Positions 43,013 to 52,124 of a DNA stretch of 64,000 nucleotides are shown here, one piece after another. The notes under the pieces were generated by a model. That model did not search any database. It was not told the DNA's origin and worked only from the letters and a program-made list of their open reading frames with translations. How positions within the stretch are numbered: the first letter of the stretch is position 1; each line of letters begins with the position of its first letter. Source of the DNA: UBA830 sp002295635 (GTDB lineage Bacteria; Pseudomonadota; Alphaproteobacteria; MPNO01; UBA830); contig DBHK01000005.1 of NCBI GenBank assembly GCA_002295635.1, forward strand, positions 34,396-98,395, read 5' to 3'. Both the position numbers and the translations under genes were made by a program.

Positions 43013-45355
43013 ATGGGCAGAGCACCATCCCCCTTTGCGACAAAAATTCCATACGAAGAGAAAGATTTAAAGGTCATCGGTTCAAATCCGACGGCGCGCG
43101 GCGACGCCGTCGATAAAGTAACAGGTCGAGCTAGATATGCGTCTGACATTCGACTCCCGGGACAGCTCGTTGGCAGAGTTCTTCGCAGCCCTCATGCCCA
43201 TGCTAACATTCTTTCGATTGATATATCCGAAGCCGAGGCGTTGCCCGGCGTCAAGGCTGTCGTTTGTCGTGATGATTTCCCCGATATGGAAATTGAACAT
43301 GCCGCATCCGGAGAGTTGATGGTCAATTTTCGTGATGTGACACGTAACATGATGGCGCGAGAAAATGTTCTTTATGATGGGCACCCGGTCGCGGCCGTGG
43401 CGGCAATCAGTGATAAAATCGCCAAACAAGCGACGAAACTAATCAAAGTTGAATATGAAATTCTACCTCATGTGATCGACGTTCGAGATGCTATGAAACC
43501 TGATGCCCCGGTCCTCCACGATGACCAATTCACAAAGGGCGTTGATCCGAAGCCAGATAAGCCTTCGAATATAGCGGCCCGGATGGAAAGTAAGCTCGGT
43601 GATATAGAAAAAGGCTTTGAAGAGGCTGAGATAATCATTGAGCGTGAATTTAATACGAAGCCGGTTCATCAGGGATATATCGAACCCCAAGCCAGTATCG
43701 CGAACTACACAGAGGGAGGAATCGCGGAGGTGTGGACGGGTACCCAGGGCCATTTCGTTTTTCGGGCACAGATCGCAAAATTGCTCAAGATGGACCTGTC
43801 GAAGGTGAAAGTCATTCCTACTGAGTTAGGTGGTGGTTTTGGCGGAAAAAATAACGTCTATCTCGAACCACTTGCGGTCGTACTATCCAAGAAAAGCAAC
43901 CGGCCTGTCAAAATGGTGATGGATCGCGATGAAGTTTTCCGGGCCACAGGTCCGACATCTGGTACTAATGTTAAGGTCAAGATGGGCTGTACTAGGGAAG
44001 GCCGGATCACAGCTGCTCAGGCCGAATTGAATTACCAATCTGGCGCTTATGCGGGCTCATCACTGCCCCTTGCAACCATCACGGTATTTACTCGCTATGA
44101 TTTAGAGAACGTGGCAGTTGTTGGCCACGATGTTACAACCAACCGCCCTAAAGTAGCAGCCTATCGAGCCCCAGGCGCTCCCATGGTTGCGTTTGGCGTC
44201 GAGACTGTTGTTGACGAGATGGCCGAAACCTGCGGATTGAATCCCATAGAATTTAGGCTGAAGAATGCTGCGAAGGAGGGTACGCAGACCCATTTCGGCC
44301 CGAAACTTGGACCGGTTGGTTATATTCAGACGCTTGAGCGAGCCAAGGCTCATCCACATATGCAGGAAAAGTTAGGCCCTAATCAAGGTCGAGGTGTTGC
44401 GTCCGGATTCTGGTTTACATTGGGCGCGGAGACATCGGCCACTGTCAATATCGGGGAAGACGGAACGGCGACACTTATTTTCGGTACGGTAGATGTAACC
44501 GGTGGCTCGCGTAGCGCCTTTGCTATGATAGTGGCGGAGGAGTTAGGAATCCCCTTTGAAAGGGTGCGGACTATGTCTGGTGATACAAGTGCGCTCGGTT
44601 TCAATTTTATGACGGCCGGCAGCCGCGGCACTGCCGCCGGCTCAATGGCAGCAGTCACAGCATCGCGAAAAGCGATTGCGCGGATGTGCGAAATCGCTGC
44701 TCGAAAATGGGAGGTCGAGCCCGAACAGGTCGTCTGGGAAGACGGACGCGCCCGCCCTGCCGGCGCTAACGTAGGGGATTTTGAACCTATGACCGTCGCA
44801 GAGCTTGCTAAAGAAGCATCGTGGTTTGGTGGAACAATCGCGGGCCACGCAGAGATTAACGTTGCGCAAGGCGGTCCCGGTTTTGGTACTCATGTTGTAG
44901 ATGTTGAAGTTGACCGTCGAACCGGGGCAGTCAAAATTCTACGCTATACCTTGATCCAGGATGCCGGCAAGGCTGTCTATCCTGAATTCATCGAAGGTCA
45001 GTTCCAAGGTGGGGCGGTACAGGGTATAGGCACCGCTTTGAACGAAGAATATATCTATAACGATAAAGGTGTTCTCGAAAATACGGGCTTCCTTGATTAT
45101 AGAGTGCCCGTAGCGTCTGATGTGCCGTTTATAAACACGGAGATAGTCGAAGTCCCAAATCCCGATCATCCTTATGGCATCCGTGGTATCGGCGAGGTTC
45201 CTATCATTCCACCGCTACCTGCAATAGCAAATGCGATATATGATGCAGTCGGCATTCGTTTGCGGGACCATCCGATGTCGCCACCTAAGGTTCTTAAGGC
45301 ACTCAAGGAACAGATGGTCGAGGAAACAGCTTCACAAGGTACAGCGGCAGAGTAA
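43013..45355 (+). CDS. Molybdenum hydroxylase large subunit (CoxL-like), system 1
   Basis: A 780-residue catalytic subunit binding a molybdopterin cofactor. Visible markers are TELGGGFGGKNNVYLEP near residue 275, AYRAPGAPMVAFGVE near residue 383, and the base glutamate in GIRGIGEVPIIPPLPAI near the C-terminus. The CO-dehydrogenase form I signature AYxCSFR is absent, so CO is not the substrate. Hydroxylation of an aromatic or N-heterocyclic ring, or an aldehyde, is possible. The operon ends with a strong terminator. Confidence 0.9.
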   Translation: MGRAPSPFATKIPYEEKDLKVIGSNPTARGDAVDKVTGRARYASDIRLPGQLVGRVLRSPHAHANILSIDISEAEALPGVKAVVCRDDFPDMEIEHAASGELMVNFRDVTRNMMARENVLYDGHPVAAVAAISDKIAKQATKLIKVEYEILPHVIDVRDAMKPDAPVLHDDQFTKGVDPKPDKPSNIAARMESKLGDIEKGFEEAEIIIEREFNTKPVHQGYIEPQASIANYTEGGIAEVWTGTQGHFVFRAQIAKLLKMDLSKVKVIPTELGGGFGGKNNVYLEPLAVVLSKKSNRPVKMVMDRDEVFRATGPTSGTNVKVKMGCTREGRITAAQAELNYQSGAYAGSSLPLATITVFTRYDLENVAVVGHDVTTNRPKVAAYRAPGAPMVAFGVETVVDEMAETCGLNPIEFRLKNAAKEGTQTHFGPKLGPVGYIQTLERAKAHPHMQEKLGPNQGRGVASGFWFTLGAETSATVNIGEDGTATLIFGTVDVTGGSRSAFAMIVAEELGIPFERVRTMSGDTSALGFNFMTAGSRGTAAGSMAAVTASRKAIARMCEIAARKWEVEPEQVVWEDGRARPAGANVGDFEPMTVAELAKEASWFGGTIAGHAEINVAQGGPGFGTHVVDVEVDRRTGAVKILRYTLIQDAGKAVYPEFIEGQFQGGAVQGIGTALNEEYIYNDKGVLENTGFLDYRVPVASDVPFINTEIVEVPNPDHPYGIRGIGEVPIIPPLPAIANAIYDAVGIRLRDHPMSPPKVLKALKEQMVEETASQGTAAE

Positions 45356-45381
45356 GAGGCAGTACTGATAACATTGATTCA

Positions 45382-45411
45382 GGGCCGAGCCGAAAGACTC
45401 GGCCCTTTTTT
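45382..45411 (+). terminator. Strong rho-independent terminator of Mo system 1
   Basis: GGGCCGAG (45382-45389) and CTCGGCCC (45398-45405) enclose an 8-base loop and are followed by TTTTTT. It lies 26 bases after the stop. Confidence 0.92.
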
Positions 45412-45427
45412 ATATTAGGAGAATACT

Positions 45428-45481
45428 ATGCCCCGACTTAAAGGCGTCTCTGCCACCCCCAATTATAAGACGGTGCGGTAA
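45428..45481 (+). CDS. Possible 17-codon short ORF (unsupported product)
   Basis: AGGAG at 45417-45421 is followed after six bases by ATG and an open frame of 17 codons, MPRLKGVSATPNYKTVR, ending in TAA. The ribosome site is good but the frame is too short to judge. It may be a leader peptide, the start of a decayed gene, or chance. Confidence 0.2.
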   Translation: MPRLKGVSATPNYKTVR

Positions 45482-45861
45482 ATGGAAGTTATTCCTCCAC
45501 AGTCCACTGATACACTGCCTTGGTAAAATTGAAAAAGGAGAAGAATTGATTTTCGATCAGGCAACATAATTATCAGCTAAAAATTTTATAGTGGCTTTAC
45601 GGGGCCAATGTTTTCTAATCTCCCAAATTGAAGTGTCTGGTATAAAATTATCAATCCGCTGATGGCTGGGCAGCCGGTGACAGTGAATTCCGGATAAAAT
45701 AGAGAAACATATAGGGAAAAACTTCGGTTGCGGCGTCCTGTCGCCTTGTCATGACAACGGATTTTACATTAAATTAGAGTTAGTTATGTCTTTTCGGATC
45801 CACTCGTCGAGAGTAATGGGTCCCGTTTATCGGACGCGATCCGACAGGGGAAACTTCCAAA

Positions 45862-47418
45862 ATGAAGATTGGTATTCCAAAAGAGGTTCACGCAGGTGAG
45901 CAGCGGGTGGCTCTGACCCCGGAAACAGCCGGCCGGATATTTAAGCTTGGCTTCGATATCTCGATCGAGTCAGGGGCGGGCGCCGCCTCGCAGTTCAGCG
46001 ATGATGCCTATCAAGATGCCGGTGTCGAAGTAATCCACGACACTCGTAAACTTTGGAGTGACTGCGATATTGTCATGAAAGTACGCCAGCCAGAAGAGCA
46101 CCCCGGACTTGGGGTAGATGAGACGGAGCTACTAACGGAGGGTAGCACACTGATCAGCTTCATTTGGCCAGCACAGAGCGAGGGACTGCTAAAAAAGCTT
46201 GAAGCGCGCAGAGCTACAGCGATTGCGATGGATGCAGTACCGAGGATCAGCCGGGCCCAGAAGTTAGATGCTTTATCATCCATGGCTAATATTGCGGGTT
46301 ATCGAGCGGTTGTGGAGGCGGCAAATAATTTTGGACGGTTCTTCACTGGCCAGATCACTGCCGCTGGCAAGGTGCCGCCAGCTAAGGTGATGATCATCGG
46401 TGCCGGTGTTGCCGGTCTTGCCGCGGTCGGTGCAGCACGCGGCATGGGAGCCATCGTCCGAGCCTTCGATACGCGGCCCGAGGTAAAGCAGCAAGTAGAG
46501 AGTATGGGCGCCGAATTTCTCGAGCTTGATTTTGATGAGGAAGGTTCCGGCGCCGGCGGATACGCCAAAGTGATGAGTAAAGAGTTCATCAAGGCGGAAA
46601 TGGAATTGTTTGCCGAACAGGCAAAGGACGTAGATATTATAATAACCACCGCCCTGATCCCAGGAAAATCAGCGCCCAAGCTGATCACCGCGGAAATGGT
46701 CAAGTCTATGAAGCCGGGATCCGTAATCGTTGACCTGGCAGCGGAACAAGGCGGTAACTGCGAACTGACCAAACCCGGAGAAGTTACGGTCGAACATAAC
46801 GTTACACTGATCGGTTATACCGACTTACCTAGCCGTATGGCTGCCCAGTCAAGTCAGCTCTACGGTACTAATCTGTGTCATATGTTGTCTGAGCTCACAC
46901 CGGAAAAAAACGGCTCTATTGTTGTAAATATGAAGGATGACGTGATTCGCGGCGCAACAGTTGTGAATGAAGGAGAGCTGACCTGGCCACCACCGAAACC
47001 AAAAATACCCAGCATAGCGCCCGCGAAGGCTATGGAAACTGAGCCTCAGGAGGTGGTGGCTGAACCCCGCAACGTCGGACTTAAATCACTGATCACGCTG
47101 GCAATTGGCGGTCTAGCACTGCTGGGTCTAGGGACAGTGGCGCCGCCGTCTTTCATGGGACACTTAACAGTGTTCGTGCTAGCCTGTTTCGTCGGTTATC
47201 AGGTGATCTGGAAGGTCACGCCTGCTCTCCACACGCCCCTTATGAGTGTTACCAACGCCATTAGTGGCATTATTGTGATTGGAGCCTTGGTGCAGATCTC
47301 AAATCCCTCAAACCTTGTGGTTGTCCTTGCTGCCGTCTCAGTGCTTATCGCGACAATAAATATCGCCGGCGGTTTCCTCGTCACACAGCGCATGCTTAGC
47401 ATGTTCCGCAAAAGTTAA
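45862..47418 (+). CDS. pntA: NAD(P) transhydrogenase alpha subunit PntA (fused form)
   Basis: The proton-translocating transhydrogenase subunit that binds NAD(H). The 518 residues correspond to the E. coli fused form: an NAD-binding domain I (for example VMIIGAGVAGLAAVGAARG near residue 177) followed from residue 410 by four membrane helices, GLKSLITLAIGGLALLGLG and later ones. AGGGGAA precedes the ATG. With PntB it uses the proton gradient to make NADPH, useful to the nearby reductive and oxygenase pathways. Confidence 0.95.
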   Translation: MKIGIPKEVHAGEQRVALTPETAGRIFKLGFDISIESGAGAASQFSDDAYQDAGVEVIHDTRKLWSDCDIVMKVRQPEEHPGLGVDETELLTEGSTLISFIWPAQSEGLLKKLEARRATAIAMDAVPRISRAQKLDALSSMANIAGYRAVVEAANNFGRFFTGQITAAGKVPPAKVMIIGAGVAGLAAVGAARGMGAIVRAFDTRPEVKQQVESMGAEFLELDFDEEGSGAGGYAKVMSKEFIKAEMELFAEQAKDVDIIITTALIPGKSAPKLITAEMVKSMKPGSVIVDLAAEQGGNCELTKPGEVTVEHNVTLIGYTDLPSRMAAQSSQLYGTNLCHMLSELTPEKNGSIVVNMKDDVIRGATVVNEGELTWPPPKPKIPSIAPAKAMETEPQEVVAEPRNVGLKSLITLAIGGLALLGLGTVAPPSFMGHLTVFVLACFVGYQVIWKVTPALHTPLMSVTNAISGIIVIGALVQISNPSNLVVVLAAVSVLIATINIAGGFLVTQRMLSMFRKS

Positions 47419-47432
47419 GGCCCAAATATAAC

Positions 47433-48827
47433 ATGAGTATCGGAATAACGACCGTCGCCTACATTGGGGCAAGTATCCTTTTTATCCTTAGTCTCGGTGG
47501 ACTCAGCAATCAGGAGACTGCGCGCCGGGGAAATATTTACGGTGTTGTCGGGATGATGATCGCTATTGTTGCGACAATCGCGGCAACTCAGATTGAGGAC
47601 TACACTATCCTTGGCCTCGCGGTAATTGTTGGGGCGGCGATAGGTATCTTTGTGGCGTCTCGAGTAGAGATGACCCAGATGCCGCAGCTGGTCGCAATCT
47701 TACACAGTTTCGTTGGGCTCGCGGCGGTACTAGTTGGAATTGCAAGCTATGTGGATCCCAACTCGGCCTATCAAGGCGTCGAGAAGACTATCCACGAGGT
47801 CGAAATTTTCCTAGGTGTGTTTATCGGTGCAATTACGTTTACTGGGTCAGTAATCGCGTTTGGGAAACTACAGGGTAGTATTTCAGGAAAACCTCTGCTG
47901 CTGCCGGCGCGCCACTGGTTGAACCTAGCAGGTATTATAGGTTCGCTCTGGCTTGGCTTTGAATTTCTGGCGTCGCCTGACCATATCGTGGGGCTGAAAC
48001 CATTATTGGTAATGACAGCCATAGCTTGTCTGATTGGTATCCATCTCGTGATGGCGATCGGCGGCGCTGACATGCCGGTTGTGGTCTCAATGCTAAATAG
48101 TTATTCGGGTTGGGCGGCAGCAGCGACCGGCTTCATGCTTGCAAACGATCTTCTGATTGTGGTCGGTGCGCTAGTTGGTTCTTCTGGAGCGATCCTAAGT
48201 TATATCATGTGCCGCGCTATGAACCGACGTTTCATAAGTGTTATCTTGGGCGGGTTCGGTACTTCCGGCGGCGCCGCTGCGGCTGACACCGAGCAAGGAG
48301 AGGTGATACCGACTTCGGTCGATGAAACGGCGGCAATGCTGTTCGACGCTGACGAGGTCATCATCGTACCGGGCTACGGTATGGCTGTTGCTCAGGCGCA
48401 AAATTTGGTCAGCGAGATCACCAAATTACTTCGCGATAAGGGTGCTAATGTGCGGTTTGGTATTCATCCTGTTGCTGGGCGTCTTCCCGGACACATGAAT
48501 GTGCTGTTGGCGGAAGCAAAGGTTCCTTACGACATTGTGCTAGAGATGGACGAGCTTAATCACGATTTTCCAAATACCGATGTGGTGCTGGTGATCGGCG
48601 CTAATGATATAGTGAATCCTGGTGCACAGGATGATCCAAATAGTCCGATCGCTGGGATGCCAGTAATGGAGGTATGGAAGGCACGGACGTCCGTGGTCTT
48701 TAAACGGTCAATGGCTAGTGGCTATGCGGGCGTAGACAATCCGCTCTTCTACAAAGAAAACAACCGAATGCTTTTTGGTGATGCCAAAGATAGTGTCGAC
48801 GGACTTCTTCGCGCGCTTAAGGGTTAA
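47433..48827 (+). CDS. pntB: NAD(P) transhydrogenase beta subunit PntB
   Basis: A 464-residue subunit with about nine membrane helices (residues 1-260) and the NADP-binding domain III. The latter has VPGYGMAVAQAQ near residue 310, HPVAGRLPGHMNVLLAEA, and VVFKRSMASGYAGVDNPLFY near the C-terminus. Fourteen bases separate it from pntA. Confidence 0.95.
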   Translation: MSIGITTVAYIGASILFILSLGGLSNQETARRGNIYGVVGMMIAIVATIAATQIEDYTILGLAVIVGAAIGIFVASRVEMTQMPQLVAILHSFVGLAAVLVGIASYVDPNSAYQGVEKTIHEVEIFLGVFIGAITFTGSVIAFGKLQGSISGKPLLLPARHWLNLAGIIGSLWLGFEFLASPDHIVGLKPLLVMTAIACLIGIHLVMAIGGADMPVVVSMLNSYSGWAAAATGFMLANDLLIVVGALVGSSGAILSYIMCRAMNRRFISVILGGFGTSGGAAAADTEQGEVIPTSVDETAAMLFDADEVIIVPGYGMAVAQAQNLVSEITKLLRDKGANVRFGIHPVAGRLPGHMNVLLAEAKVPYDIVLEMDELNHDFPNTDVVLVIGANDIVNPGAQDDPNSPIAGMPVMEVWKARTSVVFKRSMASGYAGVDNPLFYKENNRMLFGDAKDSVDGLLRALKG

Positions 48828-49020
48828 GCTTAGACCCTCACGAATAGCCTTCAAACGAACTATTATTGTAAATAAAAATTGATCCGATCTGATCGTATCT
48901 CTATGAGGCGTTGTTTTTAGATTAGTATTAGATGACTCGAATAAGAACTTTGGAGGGATCCACTTTTGAGCGCCTTTAGTTTATTACGGTAGTAATCAAC
49001 ACTCGCAGCAGCGTTTCTCT

Positions 49021-50616
49021 ATGGCCTATAAAAATCTTCGAGACTACCTTGCCCACCTGCAGAACCTGGATTTACTGCATGTGGTTGAGGACCGTATAAA
49101 TAAGGATACTGAGCTCGTCCCTTTGGTGCGCCTACAGTTCCGTGGTCTGGCGGAGGCGCAGCGGAAGGCGTTTTGGTTCAGAAATGTGACCGACGCCCGC
49201 GGGCGCGACTTCGATACATCAGTAGTATTAGGTTCGTTAGGTTCCTCTCGGCAGGTATATGCATCGGCCTTAGGCGTTGAGCCGCATGAGATTGGAGCTA
49301 AATGGGCTAGCACCCATGGAAGGCCGCTGAACCCTGTGGAAGTAGAACGAGAAAATGCGCCGGTAAAAGAATTCGTTTATGAGGGCAATAGTTTTGGCGA
49401 TGGAGTTGATCGTTTTCCACATCTCATCTCAACCCCCGGATTTGATCCCGCCCCCTTCCTTACGGCGGGAGTTTGGATAACTCGCGACCCAGAAACCGGA
49501 TCCTATAATCTGGGTATTTACCGCGGAATGATTAAAGCACCCGATCGGATCGGCTGCGCGACGGATGTATCGACACAACACCTTGCTATTCAGTGGGAAA
49601 AGGCCCGGCGTATGGGTAAGCACCTCGAGTGTGCAGTGTTCCTTGGCGGGCCACCCGCATTACTATTGGCAGCAGCGAGTAAAGTACCATATGGCGTGGA
49701 GGAATACGGGGTCGCGGGCGCCCTTAATGGTGAGCCAATCTCTGTGGTACCAGCCGAGACCTTTGATTGTTTAGTGCCGGCCGAGGCGGAGATCGTGATG
49801 GAGGGTATTATCCGTACCGACATCCTTGAACCCGAGGCGCCATTTGGAGAGGCTAGCGGGTATCTCGGCCCGCGCAAGATGGAGAAGGTATTTGAGGTCT
49901 CTGCCGTAACTCATCGCGCTGATCCGATATATCAGGGAATCATTAGTGAGTTTCCGCCAAGCGAGAGTACAGTGATGCGGAAGGCGGCTTTTGATGCAAT
50001 CTATTTGCGACATTTACGCGATGCTTGCAACATTCCTTCGGTGACTAAGGTAGCTTGTCACGAGATGGCGAGCTGTAACATGCTATTCGTTATTCAGCTT
50101 GATCGGCCCCAATTGGGACAGCCTTGGCAAGCACTGAGGGCCGCCGCTGCATTTGACGCTTCACTTGGAAAAATATTCATAGCAGTCGATGCCGATGTAG
50201 ATCCAGACTCTATGGATGCGGTGCTATGGGCTTTATCTTATGCGACGCAACCACATCGTGACGCAGAAATAATCCGAGGCAAGGTGCCGCGGCTTGACCC
50301 GTCAATAACTCCATCCGATAACGATGCTCAATATGCTTATCCAGACGGACAAGGATCTTCTGCGATTTTAATCAACGCGGTTCGGGAACATCCCTATTTG
50401 CCGGTGTCGTTGCCCCGAGAACAATTTATGACCGCAGCTAAGGAAAAATGGACAGCCCTCGGTCTTCCGGATCTTGATCTTCAGTTGCCTTGGCACGGCT
50501 ATCCCCTGTCGGCCTGGTCGGACGAAAATGTGGAAGAAGCTGAAAAAGCCATAACCGGCCGCTACTTTGAGACAGGAGAAAAGCTCGCGGGTCTCCGCCA
50601 GAGTACCAAAGATTGA
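49021..50616 (+). CDS. UbiD family (de)carboxylase
   Basis: A 531-residue UbiD-fold enzyme that uses prenylated FMN to decarboxylate an unsaturated or aromatic acid. The segment NLGIYRGM near residue 164 and PEAPFGEASGYLGPRKME near residue 275, with the catalytic glutamate, are typical. It is longer than classical UbiD in its C-terminus. It needs a UbiX prenyltransferase, which is not in the window. No ribosome site is evident upstream. The surrounding catabolic genes suggest an aromatic or heterocyclic acid rather than ubiquinone synthesis. Confidence 0.88.
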   Translation: MAYKNLRDYLAHLQNLDLLHVVEDRINKDTELVPLVRLQFRGLAEAQRKAFWFRNVTDARGRDFDTSVVLGSLGSSRQVYASALGVEPHEIGAKWASTHGRPLNPVEVERENAPVKEFVYEGNSFGDGVDRFPHLISTPGFDPAPFLTAGVWITRDPETGSYNLGIYRGMIKAPDRIGCATDVSTQHLAIQWEKARRMGKHLECAVFLGGPPALLLAAASKVPYGVEEYGVAGALNGEPISVVPAETFDCLVPAEAEIVMEGIIRTDILEPEAPFGEASGYLGPRKMEKVFEVSAVTHRADPIYQGIISEFPPSESTVMRKAAFDAIYLRHLRDACNIPSVTKVACHEMASCNMLFVIQLDRPQLGQPWQALRAAAAFDASLGKIFIAVDADVDPDSMDAVLWALSYATQPHRDAEIIRGKVPRLDPSITPSDNDAQYAYPDGQGSSAILINAVREHPYLPVSLPREQFMTAAKEKWTALGLPDLDLQLPWHGYPLSAWSDENVEEAEKAITGRYFETGEKLAGLRQSTKD

Positions 50617-50643
50617 GCTGACGCCTTGAAGGAATTTTAGAAC

Positions 50644-51489
50644 ATGAGCGATACGTATACTCCTCCTAAAGTATGGACCTGGGAAGCCCCAAGTGGCGGT
50701 CAGTTTGCTAATATTAATAGGCCGATCGCGGGTCCGACACATGAGGCAGACCTCCCTATCGGTGAGCATCCGCACCAGCTTTATTCTCTGGCGACGCCTA
50801 ACGGTATTAAAGTAACGATCATGTTCGAGGAACTTCTCGCGCTGGGACATGAGGATGCGGAATATGATGCCTGGCTAATTAAAATAATCGAAGGACAGCA
50901 ATTTTCGAGCGGCTTCGTATCAATTAATCCAAACTCCAAAATCCCGGCGCTACTTGACGTGAGCACTTCGCCGTCGACGCGTGTATTTGAGTCTGGGGCG
51001 ATCCTATTTTACCTTGCAGAAAAGTTTAACGAATTAATTCCCACCGATGCGTCAGCAAGGGCGGAATGTATGTCTTGGCTATTCTGGCAGATGGGAAGTG
51101 CACCTTATGTGGGGGGCGGGTTTGGCCATTTTTATGCCTACGCGCCCGAAAAATTCCAATATCCGATTGACCGTTTCTCGATGGAGGTTAAGCGACAGCT
51201 CGATGTACTGGAGCGAAACCTCTCGGATCGCTCGTTTCTTTGCGGCGAAGTTTATAACATCGCGGATATCGCAACGTACGCATGGTATGGAAACTTAGTT
51301 CTGCACGATCAATATGGGGCAACCGAATTTCTTGACGTGAAGACCTATAAGAATGTGGTCCGTTGGGCGAGTGAGATAGACGCTCGTCCAGCCGTAAGGC
51401 GTGGCCGGCGGGTTAACAAGATTCGCGGACCGATAGAACTTCAACTTCCTGAACGTCACGACGCCCAAGATCTAGATTTAAGTGGATGA
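50644..51489 (+). CDS. YghU-type glutathione S-transferase
   Basis: A 281-residue Nu-class (YghU-like) GST. The thioredoxin-fold domain has HQLYSLATPNGIKVTIMFEEL near residue 40 (cited in part), FVSINPNSKIPALLD and RVFESGAILFYLAE. The helical domain ends with RPAVRRGRRV. Members act on disulfides and peroxides using two glutathiones. It follows UbiD after 27 bases with an AAGGA site and is likely co-transcribed. Confidence 0.88.
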   Translation: MSDTYTPPKVWTWEAPSGGQFANINRPIAGPTHEADLPIGEHPHQLYSLATPNGIKVTIMFEELLALGHEDAEYDAWLIKIIEGQQFSSGFVSINPNSKIPALLDVSTSPSTRVFESGAILFYLAEKFNELIPTDASARAECMSWLFWQMGSAPYVGGGFGHFYAYAPEKFQYPIDRFSMEVKRQLDVLERNLSDRSFLCGEVYNIADIATYAWYGNLVLHDQYGATEFLDVKTYKNVVRWASEIDARPAVRRGRRVNKIRGPIELQLPERHDAQDLDLSG

Positions 51490-51497
51490 AACTTTGC

Positions 51498-52017
51498 TCA
51501 CAATGAATTGGGATCAAACAACACGAAGGTGATACGGCACGGCTCGATCCTGCGATTAGCCCAAGCATGATTAGTTCCACGTTGCACGATTACGTCGCCT
51601 GCGCAAAGGTGGGCCTCATCATCATCCACGAGCATGTCTATCTCTCCTGACAATATGATGCCGTAATCAAGACTACGGGTTTTTTGCATTCCTGGGTGTC
51701 GCACCGACTCTTCAATAGTGTGCTCTAGGCCAAGCTCTTTTTTTTATCTCTTCGTTACTGACGCTATTTTTGTCAGGTATAAATTCAACGATGCGGAATA
51801 CCGAGCCGCCATCGGGCGGGACGACGCCAATCTCGCGACTCGCTTTATCGGCATTTCCAGAATTATCAGATGGAGTGTCGTCTCTGACCCAAAGCAGGGT
51901 TGACGTGAGGCCGTTTGCTCGCCGTACTCGGACATTTTCCGCGTCTCCATCTATCGCGATGATTGCAATTCCGTTTTGATCATGGCCTGTGACTACGCGC
52001 CGAATTGTTTCCGCCAT
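51498..52017 (-). pseudogene. Cupin domain protein, frameshifted at an A8 run
   Basis: Reading from ATG 52017 (AAAGGATG upstream), the frame runs to KKRAWPRAHY and stops at 51712. Removing one base from the eight-T run at 51738-51745 (A8 in the coding sense) joins it to a second frame, giving KKELGLEHTIEESVRHPGM and then SLDYGIILSGEIDMLVDD and DVIVQRGTNHAWANR, a full cupin of 172 residues. The corrected length is an exact multiple of three. The break may be a genuine frameshift, a homopolymer sequencing error, or slippage-dependent expression. It is divergent from the UGA-containing AhpD-like gene. Confidence 0.8.
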
Positions 52018-52124
52018 ATATTCATCCTTTTAGGGCCAGAGTATAAAGTTGAATGGCGGTTCGGGGAATTTGATAGACTTTGAAGATTGCCCTGAGATAA
52101 AACCCATGAAAGATAGGATCTGAC
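52018..52124. promoter_or_regulatory. Divergent promoter space between the cupin gene and the AhpD-like operon
   Basis: 107 bases with AGGAT about eight bases before ATG 52125 and AAAGGATG before the minus-strand ATG at 52017. No operator was recognised. Confidence 0.35.

Larger units (their letters stand above)
45356..45861. other. Intergenic stretch between Mo system 1 and pntA
   Basis: 506 bases holding the terminator at 45382-45411, a possible 17-codon reading frame at 45428, and otherwise AT-rich sequence without recognisable genes. The pnt promoter must lie toward the right end. Confidence 0.5.

Noticed and set aside
41649..45355. 4-hydroxybenzoyl-CoA reductase or CO dehydrogenase
   Set aside because: The FAD subunit lacks the 4Fe-4S insertion and the large subunit lacks the AYxCSFR loop.
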